A DNA stretch of 64,000 bases from Celoporthe dispersa. Lineage: Eukaryota > Ascomycota > Sordariomycetes > Diaporthales > Cryphonectriaceae. Positions within the stretch are counted from its first letter, which is position 1, and every line of letters starts with the position of its first letter. The notes below the pieces were generated by a model. The model was given only the letters and a program-made list of their open reading frames with translations, was not told where the DNA came from and searched no databases. The stretch spans positions 2,232,001-2,296,000 of the forward strand of contig WAID01000006.1 in NCBI GenBank assembly GCA_016584495.1. The letters are read 5' to 3'. Of the stretch, positions 33,465 to 46,204 are shown one piece after another. Position numbers and translations under genes: made by a program.

Positions 33465-36400
33465 CTTCAATGTACCGTTGCTTCCAATGGAGGCTGTGTT
33501 GGGTGAGGATCGAGTAGTTCATGGCTAGATCCGTTGTTGAGTGACGAGTGTTGGTTCTTAAATAAGTCGTCCTCGCTATACCACTGACGTCCTCGATAGC
33601 CTTAGTAGCATTGGAGTGCCACTGCAGACCTTGATTTTTTCTTCTTTGCAATGGAGCCTTCATCAAAGTAAGTGGCCGAGATGTCCACATTCCATGTACA
33701 TCCGACCGGCCCTTTTCGGCTATCGCAGTGGATGTGAGGGTATAATCCACCCCCAGGATTATCCATTAGGAAGTTATCATTGAGAAAATATCCACAGATA
33801 TGACATGGATAGCCTAGATAACCTTCATCTACATAAGGTTTGAGGCTCGATTTGTAAAGCGACTGTATGAAGGTATTGTGGGCCTATACTGCTTGACAGA
33901 CGTCAAGTTGACCAAGTCTTCTCACACAGTATTTCCGCTTGATAACCTGGTAATTAGACCACAAGTGACTGGGCCTCGCTGAATCTATAGAGAAACATGC
34001 GATCCTCTCAGTTGTTGAGCGACGAGCAAGTGCAGAGTCAGACATCATTGTGCATCACGTTAGCAGATTGCTGCTCTGCCGAGTCAATTTTCTGCTGTTG
34101 GCTGTTAGGTGCCCCAACAACTGCGATCGTAATCGCCACAGGAGTTAGATGATTCATGTTGCCTGGCTTTTGTATGCTTGGCTCAGCCTTGCCTGTCATG
34201 ACGAGGTTAAGAGTTTGCCCAAAAACCCACTTCTCAGACACGGAGATCGCCAAAGGTTTGTCAAAGGGCGGGTCCTGCAACCATCTGTCCAAGAGTCCAG
34301 ACCCCATTCATTTCCAAGTTCGAAGGCCATGAAATGCTTAGTAGTAGAGAGGCGATTGATGACCAAGACGTCCCAGATCTGACTCGCCCTACGCACACTT
34401 GAAGTAGGTAAGGGATGATAATAGCAAAGGCATTTACTAAGCATAAAACACCATTAAAGTCAACGTTGGAAAAAGGAAAGAAGAAAAAGGTCTGTGAAAA
34501 TTTGAAACCACTTGCCTTTATGGACCCGACATCGGCACATCGTTTCCCAAACAAATTTTACGCCCCTAGGCATTTAAGCATCCTTGAACGAGGCCCTATC
34601 ACATAGAGATTTGATCGTCCAAATTTCTACTGTGATGGGTTAAGAATTTCGCGAGACCCCACACCGCAAGTCCCGTTCTGCAGGCCAAACGGACGGGTTT
34701 GATCTGATAAGATGGGCGCCATGGCACCATTTGATAAAATCCAGGGGTAGGTGTTTGCTGGATCTGCACGCAGCTTCTTTTCCAACATCCACGTCGGGCA
34801 CGCTCGGGCATTTTTGGTCTTCAAGAAGGTGGAGTGGTAAAATTCTTTTCCGCAGCGTGATTTTCCTTCCTTGTTTTTTCAAAATGCAGAAGGAAAACAA
34901 AAGCAAATGGAGAAGGAGAACAGAACATGAAACCAGACGAAAGGGAATGAGGGAAGGGGGTGGAATTCTACAACTCCATCTTCTGAATCAACCGGCCATC
35001 CCACAAGCATCCAGCAGACCTGTAAGCTCTCAGCCTGGCGTCTCTCTTTGCATGACACATGTATATGCTTCCGTTCTGTGCTCTGCACGCCCGTTGATGA
35101 GACACATGTCTCGCATGGACCTTGCGCATGCAGCCAAGTTTGATACAGAACAAGTCTGCGTAGTGGCCTGGCTATCGTAGACCGCGAAGAGCACGACAGG
35201 TCTATGAGTACAAGATGAGTCGCGAGCTGTCAACCACCTGCTTCTGGTAACCGCTGCACCATTCATCGGGCGCGAGCGTCCATGTCTCTCACCTGACATT
35301 ACGCTTACCTTTGCGTCTCAGTGATGTTCTCGATAATATAGATGTGAGTAGGTTGACTGCCGAGGAGTAAGCGAGCCCAAGATTGATTAAGCTAAACCGG
35401 GTCTGTATAGTACTGTCAGTGCTTCCGCCTTGGATCTCATCACTTGCTCTCATGAAAGATATTACATGGTGATGACTTGGCGGCATTGACCTACCGCGCG
35501 TACGTTAATTTGGCCACAAACTTTTTTCTCACCAAGGTGCGTACAGTTACTAAGTCCGCCGTGACCAGATGAAACTTTATAGAAATCAAGAATACAGAGC
35601 TCTATAACTACTTTATGTATCCTATTCATGTTGGAAATTGTCCTTCGTATCTACCCCGGACCCTTCGGTCCTAATTGTGATATTCCAGAAGACTGAATAT
35701 CGAAATTTTGCTTCCGTTTGTGCAGATAGCTCTCATATCACTCAGTAACATTCACTCTTTCCTCATTCTGCGAGACAATTGTGATTTCATTCTGCATTAT
35801 ACATGTTTCTCCTTCTATACATAGTACTGTAGTATGCAATGACTGTCCGAATACATATTGTGGGGTTGCACGCCCCCACATGTCATAGGGGGAAGAGCCG
35901 TTTTGTGCTCGGAAAGGCCGGTGAAGGATGTATGACCAATCCTGCCAAAAGGTTGTGTTTAGAAAGGGCAACACGATATGTGCGCTGTGAAGGAGACAAG
36001 ATCGTCAATGGTCATCTCGAGCTGGGAATTAATGCCTTCATGATATGTAGTATTAACAACCATTATAATGAAAGGATCGTGAAGGCACATGTCGGATTGG
36101 AACGAAATCTCCTCGGAGGTCCGAAGTTTAAAGTAAGGTATGTACTCTCGGACCTTCAATATGCGACATCCGTGCCGGTCTCTCTCTCTCTCTCTTTCCC
36201 GACAGGGTGAGGTAGCTAATTACATATTTGATGATCGTCCTTTTGTACTCTGTGCCGAAACCCCTTTGCTTTGAGTGGTCCACTGAAAGATGACTGTATC
36301 CGCTGTTACCCTCTGCAGCATCTGTCTGGAAATGATGACACCACCGTTCTTTCGGCTTTAGAATAAGGGTGAATGGGATTCGCGCGACTGCCTAGCCAGT

Positions 36401-38524
36401 TCAACGAAATGTCACACTGTGCCCCCCCGCAAAATATTCCTTGAGGATGAAAATAAGAATGAATTCTGGGGGAGCACCCATGCTACATCTCCACCTCGAC
36501 CATAACGGCTTTATCCCCCTCCCACGGTCTACGTCCGTCCGAGATTGTTTTTTGGGAAGTTTCTCCAAATAGATGTCCGCACTGGGGAAGTAGAAGGGTC
36601 ACGCTGTGACATTCTGAAGCATCTCGTGACGCAATAATTACTCACTCGAACCAGGTAAAAAAGCCTTTCCATTTTTTTTTTAAAAAAAAAAGTTAAGAGC
36701 TGTCGCACATCTCCGGGCACTCGCAGTAGATGCAGGAACGGAAAAGGTGCATCGGCAGGGAGGACATTTGAAGGGGGGAAAAAAAAAGAATGAAGAAAAA
36801 AGGCCCCTTGGGAGGTTCAGTTCACACAAGCCGGGTTCCAGCCAATGATGATACATTCTAAGTTCTGTGCCCACTTTGCCGTCCCTTTGCAAGCAGGGCT
36901 CAGGGCACTTAGGCAGAAGCTTTTTTTGCGCCCTGCTGCTGGTCAGAAGTGACCCATCATCCTCAGGAACCCACCTGGCATGTGACATGCAACAGGATTT
37001 CTGCTCCCTTATTTGACAGCCCGGCTCTGACGATGTTTTGTGAGGCTCCGAACTATTCGGGGACGAGAAGGCGGTAGGCGGTAACAAGCGGTAATCGCTA
37101 CAGCTGTCTGATGTGATGCAGTAGCCGCATGCGAAGGGGAAGAACGTGTGGATCCCCCTTTGCTAGATGGCCTTCTAGCTGAAGATCATACCCACCCCGC
37201 TACGGGGCAAGTCTGGGCAAGGGACTGGGCTGAAGGAGTCGTTCTTGTTATGCAGCGCGAGGACCGGGCTGGGGAAAATGGTTTAGCGGCTCTAGCCGCT
37301 CACATTAACGATGTGCCTCCTGGATCTAGGCCCTTCCAACAACCTCCTCACCTGTATGGGAGGCGTACGAGTCGAAAAGGCATCCCTTGCAGTAGCTTTA
37401 ACTTTGGCGCCACATAAAAATTCCGCTCGGAGGCCGCCCTGCCGAGGCTATTCACCGCTAAATACGGAGGGCTCCGACGTGAAGAGAGAGAGAGAGAGAC
37501 TGGTCTCGATCCCCACGATGATAACTGGATTTTCTCTTTCTTTCTCAAGCCCAAGACACTTACCGACGAGAAAGATGCATCGCATTCCTTCGTCTCCATG
37601 CGAACCCCACCAGATAGGCACCAGAGTCTCGTCAGGTCAGCTTGGAAGGATTCAGCCCTGAGACGAAATTTGACAGCGCAGCCCCAAGCTAGTGCTGCCC
37701 CAGCCCACGTGTGTGTGCATGGGGAGTGAGATGGGACTCTGCTAATTCCATAATGCCTGTCTGTACCATCCTCAGCTGACCACATATTCGGGAATGGCCT
37801 CCGCCGCGGAGACAAAGATGATCAATGTCAACAACGGGTCCCACACAATTTTGTTCCCTCCCCTCCAGTGCTCCCAAAAGAGAACTTTCCAAAGGTCCCT
37901 CTCACCCCCCCTCGGCTCTCTTAAGTCTAAACGATCCCTAGAATCCTTTAGCGGATGACGGGCCACGGCACACCCCAAAAGTCTGTCGAGCAAACTGAGG
38001 AGTATCCCCCCGCTGCCTAGACCAAACCCGGCGTAACTGTACTGGACTCAGGACCCCACCCCAGCTGGGCCGACTTGCTACATGAAGACGGCACGCGATC
38101 CCATGTTGCATACCCTGTGCCCTTTTCCCATCCATCTCTAGACTCTTTCTTTCTTTCTCGGAAATATACAGGAGAGAGGCCTTTCCCTATTGTCCATCTA
38201 CCTCATTCATCAAGGTGAAGGCTTCCTTGCTAGTACGATCGGATTAAGACCATCCTCCCTGCCTGTCACAAGCACTTCAGCCTCAGCAACTACACCACAC
38301 ACAACAGTACCTAGAGGACCTCGGCAATACTGCACCAAATCGAGTCGTTTAGCACCTCATCTCAGTGCCAATCAGAACGCCTGCATTCACACACACACAC
38401 ACACACACACGCACACCTCTCTCTCTCTCTCTCGGATCGACAGTCACAAGGAGCCAGCCTTGCCTCAACCCAATCCAATCACGTCACTTCTGCTGCTCGT
38501 GGTCCGAGCAGCATCATCACCACC
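33465..38524. other. 5-kb stretch without a supported gene
   Basis: A/T-richer than the gene blocks, particularly 33500-36300. It contains a CATAGTAC/GTAGTATG imperfect palindrome at 35820-35836, TC run at 36181-36196, A/T homopolymers near 36671-36690 and an AG run at 37486-37498. Short ORFs (for example 35839-36210 and 37148-37417) have no recognisable motif. It may include decayed repeats, but I could not identify a transposon. The last 150 bp are the CA/CT-rich leader of the next gene. Confidence 0.55.
38388..38433. repeat. CA then CT dinucleotide tracts in the 5' leader
   Basis: A CA run of about 12 units is followed by a CT run of about 8 units, ending about 90 bp before the ATG at 38525. 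Likely part of the promoter or 5' UTR. Confidence 0.8.
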
Positions 38525-39067
38525 ATGACCAATCTCTTTTCTCGTTTCCGAAAGGTCCTTTGCGGGCGCGAAGGCTCAGATAGACCGTCCAAATCTACTT
38601 CACCGGGCCAACCTGCTGCGGGGCCCCGGCCATACAAGAACCATAACAAAGAGGGCGCAGAGCAGCAAACCCACCTCGAAAAGGCAGGCCCGGAATCCAC
38701 ATTCCAGCAACAAGCAAGACAGATTGCGCAGATCCAGGTCGGAGGCATGAGGAGGACCACAGCAGCAGGCGGACAGAGCACAAGTTTTGTCACTTCCTAC
38801 GCGCCAGTACACAGCAAGGGCCCGGCGACGTTACCGGAGAGGCAACCAGGTGCCTCGGCTGGACACGCATTGCTATCCGACGGCGCCACCTGTAGTACGG
38901 ACGGCACACTTGTGATGATGGACGGTGTCGACAGCGAGAAGCGAGAAGACCGGAGTAGTAGAGGTGTGGACTCTGCGTGGAAGGGAAAACCGAACGGCAC
39001 CGCTTATGACAGCAGACAGGAGCTGACCGAGGAGGACGAGGACACCTGGGCGCGACTGGCAATGTGA
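38525..39067 (+). CDS. Hypothetical disordered protein, 180 aa
   Basis: A single frame with ATG in a good context (CACCATGA) and TGA at 39065-39067. It starts with a basic amphipathic stretch (MTNLFSRFRKVLCGREGSDR) and continues low in hydrophobics and rich in Ser, Gly, Gln and Thr, so it is probably disordered. The acidic C-terminus ends ELTEEDEDTWARLAM, an ending I associate with small ascomycete proteins of unknown function. No signal peptide, membrane span or catalytic motif. The C/T- and CA-rich leader resembles those of real genes here. It could be spurious, but codon use and length favour a gene. Confidence 0.55.
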   Translation: MTNLFSRFRKVLCGREGSDRPSKSTSPGQPAAGPRPYKNHNKEGAEQQTHLEKAGPESTFQQQARQIAQIQVGGMRRTTAAGGQSTSFVTSYAPVHSKGPATLPERQPGASAGHALLSDGATCSTDGTLVMMDGVDSEKREDRSSRGVDSAWKGKPNGTAYDSRQELTEEDEDTWARLAM

Positions 39068-40380
39068 AGCTGGCAGGCGAGGATAGGAATTGACTCAACG
39101 AAAGAAGACGATCACGGGGTGGTTCAAAACACAGCCTGCTGCTAACTGTATGGTTTCTCGGGCGGAAAGTGGTTGTTCATCGGCCATATCGGTGCCATCC
39201 CCCAGCCATCGTGCAGTCGACTCAGCCGTGCTTGGACCATCATTCAGCTCAGGCATCGCGCATCAAAATGCGCTTGACAGGGCCAACTTATGTTCTGTTT
39301 TCGACCAGAACAAGTGCTCCCTGCGTTGTCGTGGAGGCTACCAGCGCCTAGACATAGGCATCAAGAAGGGGTCAGACTTTCTCTTCAGCAATACTGCCGC
39401 GATGAAGCAAGCCAACTTGGGCTGCACATCGGAGAGATAGTCCTCTGAGCCAGAGATGCTAGGCGCAATACCGCAAGCCAAGGCCCAACCCAAAAGATCT
39501 CCGAGGTTGTGGGTATCAAGGAGGCTCGGGCTTCGGACTCTCGAGGCTACCAGAGCTGGAAGGGGGCCACGATCATTGCGGATTAATAATGGTATCCGGG
39601 AGACTAAAAATTGGGATAAACTCAATGGGGATATCTAATCCTCAGGGTAATTAGCTGCCAAAATTCCATAGGTAATGGACCAATCAAGACAGGCTTCCAC
39701 GTACGTGTTGACATCTTCTTTCGCGGATAAGCAAACCCCTTTGTATGTGAGTCTGCATGGTAGCCAGTGACCATAAGTCAGCGACATCACCAGGGACCAC
39801 CGCTGAGGGCCACGCGGATAATTACACAATATATAACCAAGTTCCAACAAAACACAGTCTGGTCGTTAGCTCATATAATGTCCGACAGAAAGGGCGGCGG
39901 CTTTTCTTCTATAGCAAAATAGGGCACCCATAGTAAGGACTATCAACGACCCCACCGCTGCGCCCTTCGTTATCACCTGCTGACAAAAGCGCCACCAGCC
40001 ATCATCGGTCTCTGAGGATGCCGCGAAGCTACATACACTCAAGCTATCGTTGGAATGTGATCTCGCTGGTGCTCTCATCGTCTGCATCCAATCCTGATTA
40101 GTATCTCTGCGAGATTTAATCTTGAGCTAAGCTTTTGGAACGTCAGCCGGGCTAATAATTGATGGACGCACTTGGGAGATGACGTCGGAGGGGCAGAATG
40201 GGATTTGGATTTATATCCGAGGCATGGCATCTCGATTGTCTGTTTCTTTATCAATCTCGCTTTCACTTCAGTTCCTAGCAGATTTCCTTGATTATCCTTT
40301 ATTTTTCTTCCTTTCTCAATTTGTCACGGACTATTTTTCAACCCAGCCATTGTTCTCGTCCTATGCCCGAGTGCATCATC
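39068..40380. other. Intergenic upstream of the sugar transporter
   Basis: No supported gene. T/C-rich sequence at 40240-40370 precedes the transporter start and is likely its promoter and leader. Confidence 0.6.
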
Positions 40381-42374
40381 ATGTCTTCAAAATCACCGCC
40401 CCGTTACATACTGGCTTCGCTTGGCATCTCTCTTGGGGGGTTTCTCAATGGCTACGATACTGGCTCTATCGGTGCTGTCATCTCCATGTCACAATTCACG
40501 GGCTCTATCGGTGAACTATCATCCACGCTGGTGGGGTTTATCGTCTCCCTGATCATGCTCACCGGCGCCGTGCCCTCCGTCTTTGCTGGCTGGCTGGCGG
40601 ATCACTACGGCCGTCTACGCACAATCATGCTAGGCTCAGCCCTCTTTGCAGTTGGTGCCCTGCTCCAGGGCACAGCGACCCGTCTCCCCCAGTTCCTCTT
40701 GGGCAGGGCGATTGCGGGCCTGGGAGAGGGCATCTATATCAGCAACATGGCCGTCTACATCTCGGAGATATCGCCGACCAGGAGCCGCGGCGTGCTAGCC
40801 GGACTGCCACAGTTCATGGCAATGCTGGGGATCTGTATGGGATACTTCACATGCTACGGGAGCGTGCACATTGAAGCGTCGAGTCTAGCCTGGCGTCTGC
40901 CATTCTTCATCATGACGGCCTCCGCCGGGCTGCTTGTCGCCTGCTGTACGAGGCTGCCCGAGTCGCCCAGGTGGCTGATGAGCTGTGGAGATCAGCTGGG
41001 GGCGCTGGACTCGCTGCGCAGGCTGGACTTTTCCATGGTCGAGGCCGAGAGAGAGTTTCTCGGCGCTGGCGCCATCACACAGAGGGTCAGCCTGTCGCCG
41101 TGGCAAAGCCTTAGGCTATTGTTCACGAGGGGCTACCGCACGAGGACGGTGCTTGCCCTGTTTGTGCTGGGCATGGTTCAGCTTTCTGGCATCGACGGCG
41201 TTCTTTATGTGAGTTTTGTTTTCTCCTTTTATTCTTCTTCTGTTTCTTTTCGGCCCTTTTAATCATATGTTTCGGGGCTCACTGACGTGCGATGATCCAT
41301 ATATAGTACGCTCCTCTTCTCTTCGGACAGGCTGGTCTGTCATCGTCCACAGCTTCGTTCCTAGCCTCTGGCGTTTCAGGAATTCTCATGCTGGCTGTCT
41401 CGGTGCCTGCCTTCTTGTTGTCTGATGAGTGGGGTCGACGTACATCGGCCATCACAGGCGGAATCGGTCTCTCTGGTTGCAGTAGGCATTTCAAAGAATA
41501 TTCTTTTTTTTTCTCCCTCTCCCTTCAAACTTCCTTCAGAGAGCAGTGATGATTTGCTGGTCTGAAAGAGCCCTGTCACCTGAGGGCCTTTAGAGACCCG
41601 AGACGACAATTTCATCCACCCCCCCCCCTTTTTTTTTCTTCTTTCTTTCTCAAAAAAAAAAAAAAAGTATTCTTGCCTTACTAACGTACCGATAGTGTTT
41701 CTAATAGGGTCACTCTATGCTGCTGGAGCAGTGCACCCCTATGGCGTGGCTAGATGGGTCGTCATAGTGTCCGTCTTCCTCTTTGGATTAATTTACAGTG
41801 CCACTTGGGGCATCGTTGGAAAGATCTACGCCTCGGAGATACAACCCACGCACGTCAGGGCTGCTGCGAACTGCGTCGCCCAAGGTCTGGGCTTTGTAAG
41901 TTCACCCACCTACCCTCTATTTGCATATTCTCGAGCAAGGATTTCTGCGCCTTGTCATCTAATCGTCTTGCTGGGAACCACATGCTAACCTAGACGTGCA
42001 AGCTTACAAATTGGCTGGTGGCTATTCTCACGCCCATCTTGCTAGACAAATCCGCGTTTGGTGCTTACTTTCTGTTTGGCGGCCTTGCGCTATTCACTGT
42101 CGCGGTCCTTGGGGCTTGCATGCCTGAGACGCGAGGCCGATCGCTGGAAGATATACAACAGGCCTTTCATCAGCCCACCTTGAGTACTTTGACCTCGAAT
42201 CTGAGGCGCCTGGCTCGTGGAGGAAACGAAAATCAGTCCAGCACGCGGGTGCGATCCGAGGACGAGGCTGGTGATATCGAGCTGCGGACTGGAACGCTGA
42301 ACCCGAGCCTGTCAAGCCAGCAGGCTCCTGGGTTGCGAGAACCCGTAGTGAGAACACTCAGAGTTGAGATTTGA
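40381..42374 (+). CDS. MFS sugar transporter (sugar porter family), 524 aa
   Basis: Exons 40381-41208, 41307-41481, 41696-41895 and 42003-42374; all phases agree with no frameshift. Twelve hydrophobic segments are expected. Family signatures are FLNGYDTGSIGAV in TM1, GWLADHYGRLRT between TM2 and TM3, GRAIAGLGEGIYISN, PESPRWLM at the end of the first half, DEWGRRT between TM8 and TM9, and PETRGRSLEDI after TM12. These mark the H+-coupled monosaccharide or oligosaccharide porters of the plasma membrane; the substrate cannot be read. An in-frame ATG six codons upstream (40363) is an alternative start. The second intron carries C10T9 and A15 tracts. It lies between a GMC oxidoreductase and hydrolases, fitting sugar uptake after polymer breakdown. 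Confidence 0.9.
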
Positions 42375-42796
42375 ATCATTAACTACTTCGTATCAAACCA
42401 GAATACAACTGAAATATTATCATACATGGACTTTATTAATTTTTTCCCTTCTTTTTTCCTCTCTCACAGAAGCAAGACTGGGTCATAGGCCTGAATGTCA
42501 CAACTGGGCTACAAACATCAGTTGCTTGTTGTTAGTAGACTTGGTATAACAAGACCAAGTTGCTCCGCTGATGATAAATCCAATGTACAACTTACACTCC
42601 GATCCACCCGCAAAGAGACCGTGTGCACATATGATGTGAGCCCTCACGTCGATGTCGTGATCACCCCGATTCTGACCCAAATTTGTAATCATAGGCTGGA
42701 TAAATGGCTTGGATATAAATGACGGCGAGCATGCTTGAATACTGTCCAGGATGGACTACCATTCCACGAGAATACTCCCAGAAACCATAGGTCAAC
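42375..42796. other. Intergenic upstream of the FMN monooxygenase
   Basis: 422 bp with a TATAAA element at 42714-42719. Nothing else is seen. Confidence 0.6.
42714..42719 (+). promoter_or_regulatory. Candidate TATA box
   Basis: A consensus TATAAA 78 bp upstream of the ATG at 42797, in a suitable place for a core promoter. Confidence 0.4.
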
Positions 42797-44133
42797 ATGT
42801 CGCAGCCATCAAAACAACTGCACCTTACCGCTTTCATGCGGCCAGTCAGTCTCCATTCCGGAGCATGGCGCTTCCCGGGTGCCCATGCAGACGCCAACTT
42901 CAACCTCGCCCACCTCAAGTCGTTTATTCAGAAACTCGAAGGCGCCAAGTTCGACGCCTTCTTCATGGCGGACCACCTCGCCGTCATGAATATGCCCACG
43001 GACGCCCTGAAGCGCAGCCACACCATCACCTCCTTCGAGCCCTTCACCCTCCTCTCGGCCCTGTCGCAGGTGACGGACAAGATCGGCCTGGCAGCCACGG
43101 CGTCCACCACGTACGACGAGCCGTACCACATCGCGCGCCGGTTCGCTTCCCTGGACCACCTCAGCAATGGTCGCGCCGCCTGGAACATTGTCACCACGGG
43201 CAACCCGGAGTCGTCCAAGAACTTCAGCCGAGACGAGCACATGGAGCACGGCGACCGTTACAAGCGGGCGCGGGAGTTCTACGACGTGGTGACGGGGCTG
43301 TGGGATAGTTTTGCAGACGACGCGCTCGTCCGGGACCAGAAGTCGGGCATCTTTGTCGACCCGGACAAGATACACACGCTCAACCACGTGGGTGACGACT
43401 TGCAGGTTCGTGGGCCACTGAACATCGCCCGTCCTGTGCAGGGCTGGCCTGTCATTGTGCAGGCTGGACAGTCGGAGCCCGGGAGACAGCTGGCGGGCGA
43501 GACGGCCGAGGTGGTATTCTGTCTGCCGGGAAACCTAGACGCCGCCAAGGACTATATAAAGACCTCAAAGGCCGCGCCGAGAAGGCAGGCCGGAACAGGA
43601 ACCACATCAACATCCTGCCTGCAGCAATGGTCATCATCGGCGACACCATCGAGGACGCAAAGGCCAAGCGTCTCCAGCTGGACAGCCTCGTGCACTACGA
43701 CAGCGCCGTAGGCTCGCTCTCGGTGGTGCTCGGCACAGACGCCTCTGGTTTCGACCCGGACGGCCCGCTACCAAAGGACCTGCCCGAGACTCAAGGGAGC
43801 CGCTCGGCTCGTGCCAGCGCTGTGCAGCTTGCTGAGGCCGAAGGGCTCACGGTGAGGCAGCTTGCACAGCGGTTTGGCGGGTATGGCGGGCTGTCCTTCG
43901 TGGGGACTGCCGAGAGCGTGGCGGAGGAGATGGGCACCTGGCTTGCTGAGGAAGGGGCTGATGGTTTTACTGTTATTTTTCCTTTTGTGCCGCAGGGGCT
44001 GGATGATGTCTGCCAGAGGCTGGTTCCTGAGCTGCAGCGGCGTGGCCTGTTCCGCGCCGAATATGAGGGAACCACCTTGCGCGAGCACCTGGGCCTTCCG
44101 AGGCCCAGGAATCGCTTCTTTGAGCCGGCGTAG
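42797..44133 (+). CDS. Luciferase-like FMN-dependent monooxygenase (NtaA/SnaA/DszA type), one frameshift
   Basis: Intronless, about 445 aa when the frame is restored. The N-terminus has MRPVSLHSGAWRFPGAHADA and then AKFDAFFMADHLAV, typical of the NtaA/SnaA/DszA branch of flavin-dependent monooxygenases. Next are SFEPFTLLSALSQVTDKIGL, RFASLDHLSNGRAAWNIVTT and the PVIVQAGQSEPGRQLA segment that binds FMN. The C-terminal half (MVIIGDTIEDAKAKR, LTVRQLAQRFGGYGGLSF, VPELQRRGLFRAEYEGTTL) is in another frame. The break lies near 43547-43570 around ACTATATAAAG, where one base is missing. Members use reduced FMN from a partner reductase to oxidise substrates such as nitrilotriacetate or dibenzothiophene sulfone; the substrate here is unknown. 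The family is mostly bacterial, but fungal copies are common. Confidence 0.88.
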
Positions 44134-44662
44134 TGCTGTGTTGCTTCAGCCTCTGCATTCTCGAATTTCTCCGTGGTGGCGCTGACAGCTACTAAATTAA
44201 CAGACAAGTGCCAAAACTAACAAATGAAAAATCAATTACCACGGAAGGCCATGGAGGACATCAGTTCATGAATAATAGTGCAGGTAGTAGTCTGTGAAGC
44301 CCCTGGTCCCTGGACGCATTTGTTTCACTGAAATGAAACGACAGGGTCGTGTCTGTTCCGCTTATAGGGCAGTGGTGGAAACAGTGACCCTCCACTTATA
44401 CTCAGCTGCTAGATCAGGGGTAAAATAATAATAATAAATTAAAGAAGAAAAAAACAGATGCAAAACGAGGCTTAAATATCATTCCCAATCGCGTGTTGTA
44501 ATCTAAGAAGGACTTTGATCCAGCGTCCTGTCACCACTCGTTCATAGGCCGGCACTCAAGTCTTTTTTTTTTTTATATCCCGTTTTTTTCCGTCCCCTTT
44601 CGTCTGTCGACATCCTTTCAGTTCCTCTTTCAAGCAACTTCAATCGTTATAATTCTTTCAAA
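44134..44662. other. Intergenic upstream of the GH12 gene
   Basis: T12 followed by TATAT at 44574-44578, about 85 bp before the GH12 start, and a T/C-rich leader. No gene seen. Confidence 0.55.
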
Positions 44663-45567
44663 ATGCATTCCAAACTTTCCGTCCTCCTGCCTGCCATCAC
44701 TACAGCCTCCGCCGCTGTAGCCCGTGTGCAACCCCGGACTGCCCTGACCAACTTCTGCGGCGCTCCGGACGCCTACAAGGTTCTCTCCGACACGCCATGG
44801 ATCGTGTACTCGATGAACTACAACTATGAAGACATCAGCGGGTCGTGCTGTACTGGATACTACGACTTCACCGGGTCAGGAGACAACCAGACTCTGCACT
44901 GGAACAGCGTCTGGGATATTGATGAGTCTGTTGACACAGACGTCGTCAAGGGGTATTCGTTCATCGGCCTGACGCAGAACCTCGAGACGCAGCTGAGCGC
45001 CATCTCTTCCATCCCAAGTACATACCAGTGGACCATCACCAATACCACTGCTTACAAGGGTGAGTGTGGCCTACAAAAGAACACAAACCTGAAAAAAAGA
45101 AAAAGTCAATGTGACTTGACTGGTCCACATTTTTATTTTAACTAACACTATACCCGTGAGCAGGAAACGTTGTCTACGACTTCATGACCTCGGACACAAA
45201 GGGAGACTCGACATCCTCGAGCGCCCAGGAGCTGATGCTCTGGGTGGCCTACGAAGGCGGCCAGGTGCCAATCGGCTGGGCGGACGGCGCCGTCGCGACC
45301 ATCGACGGTCTGTACGGCAAGGATGGGTGGAAGCTCTACCAGGGGGTGAACACCGACACCGGCATCACGGTCTCGTCTCTACTGGTGGCCGAGGATGATC
45401 AGTTTGATGGCGACTTCTCGGGCGACATCAAGGACTGGCTCACGGCGCTGTCAGAACAGGGCATCTTCACCACCAGCACATATGTCAACGTTGGAAACGC
45501 GGGTATGGAGCCATACTGGGGAACGGTCACCTTTGATAACTACCTTAGCCTCCGTATTGATCTGTGA
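44663..45567 (+). CDS. Secreted GH12 endo-beta-1,4-glucanase/xyloglucanase, 266 aa
   Basis: Exons 44663-45059 and 45164-45567, phase 1, intact. The signal peptide MHSKLSVLLPAITTASAAVA is followed by the mature enzyme. GH12 marks are NFCGAPDAYKV at the start, WDIDESVDTDVVKGYSFIGL, LSAISSIPSTYQW, the nucleophile region QELMLWVAY (Glu) and the acid/base region NAGMEPYWGT (Glu). The fold is a beta-jelly roll acting on cellulose or xyloglucan outside the cell. The Trp of the usual WSW-type cleft is only partly kept. It sits between the FMN monooxygenase and the GH92 gene on the same strand. Confidence 0.92.
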
Positions 45568-46204
45568 TGGATATTGTGTGCTTAGGCCGAGCGAGGGCGC
45601 GATAAGTTTTGGGTCTGTGGCCGCCTGGAGAACTATCTAGGTGTTTGCAAATCACCAGCGGAAACGGTGCAATATTGGTTGAGTCGTTATGTGTGAGATC
45701 TCACTACTAATGTGAAGCTTTTCTGTCTGCCTGAGTTCTGCTTGTGCAATCTCCCTTCTGAGATTAATATTGTATTATTGTCGACGTCGCATATACACAA
45801 TGCCCCCTACCGCACACCATTAACTCAGCATGTGTGCGGCCAAAAAAAATGCTACATAATCACTGACGATGATCTATTACAGAAGAAGGAATAAAAAAGT
45901 TGGTAGGCACGTTACACTGGGAGTGGAAAGTGAAAAAGCACCTGACAGATGCTTGCAGGTTTGCTCCAAAGTAACGCCCATCAACCCCGCTTCAGAACCT
46001 TTACTAAACTAGCAATGCAAGGGATGCTCGTACTACGGTTCAATGTTACCTTGGAGTAGTGACGATGATCCCGCTCGTTTTCCTTGAGAAATTTGTATGA
46101 CCGAAAAGTAAAATAAAGGCACCCAGACCGGCTCATCACCGTGTGTACCTGCAACTCCCTCGGCTCTGCAAAAATTTTGAGACATAAAATCCGCCTTAAC
46201 AAAG
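45568..46204. other. Intergenic between GH12 and GH92 genes
   Basis: 637 bp of ordinary sequence forming the 3' flank of GH12 and promoter of GH92. No gene seen. Confidence 0.6.

Noticed and set aside
35839..36210. A 123-codon plus-strand frame in A/T-rich DNA
   Set aside because: No recognisable motif and it ends in a TC-repeat-derived Leu/Ser run. Not supported as a gene.
37148..37417. An 89-codon plus-strand frame
   Set aside because: No domain, no promoter-like leader and no sign of conservation.
42809..43387. Long minus-strand frame
   Set aside because: It mirrors the G/C-rich coding strand of the FMN monooxygenase and has no motif of its own.
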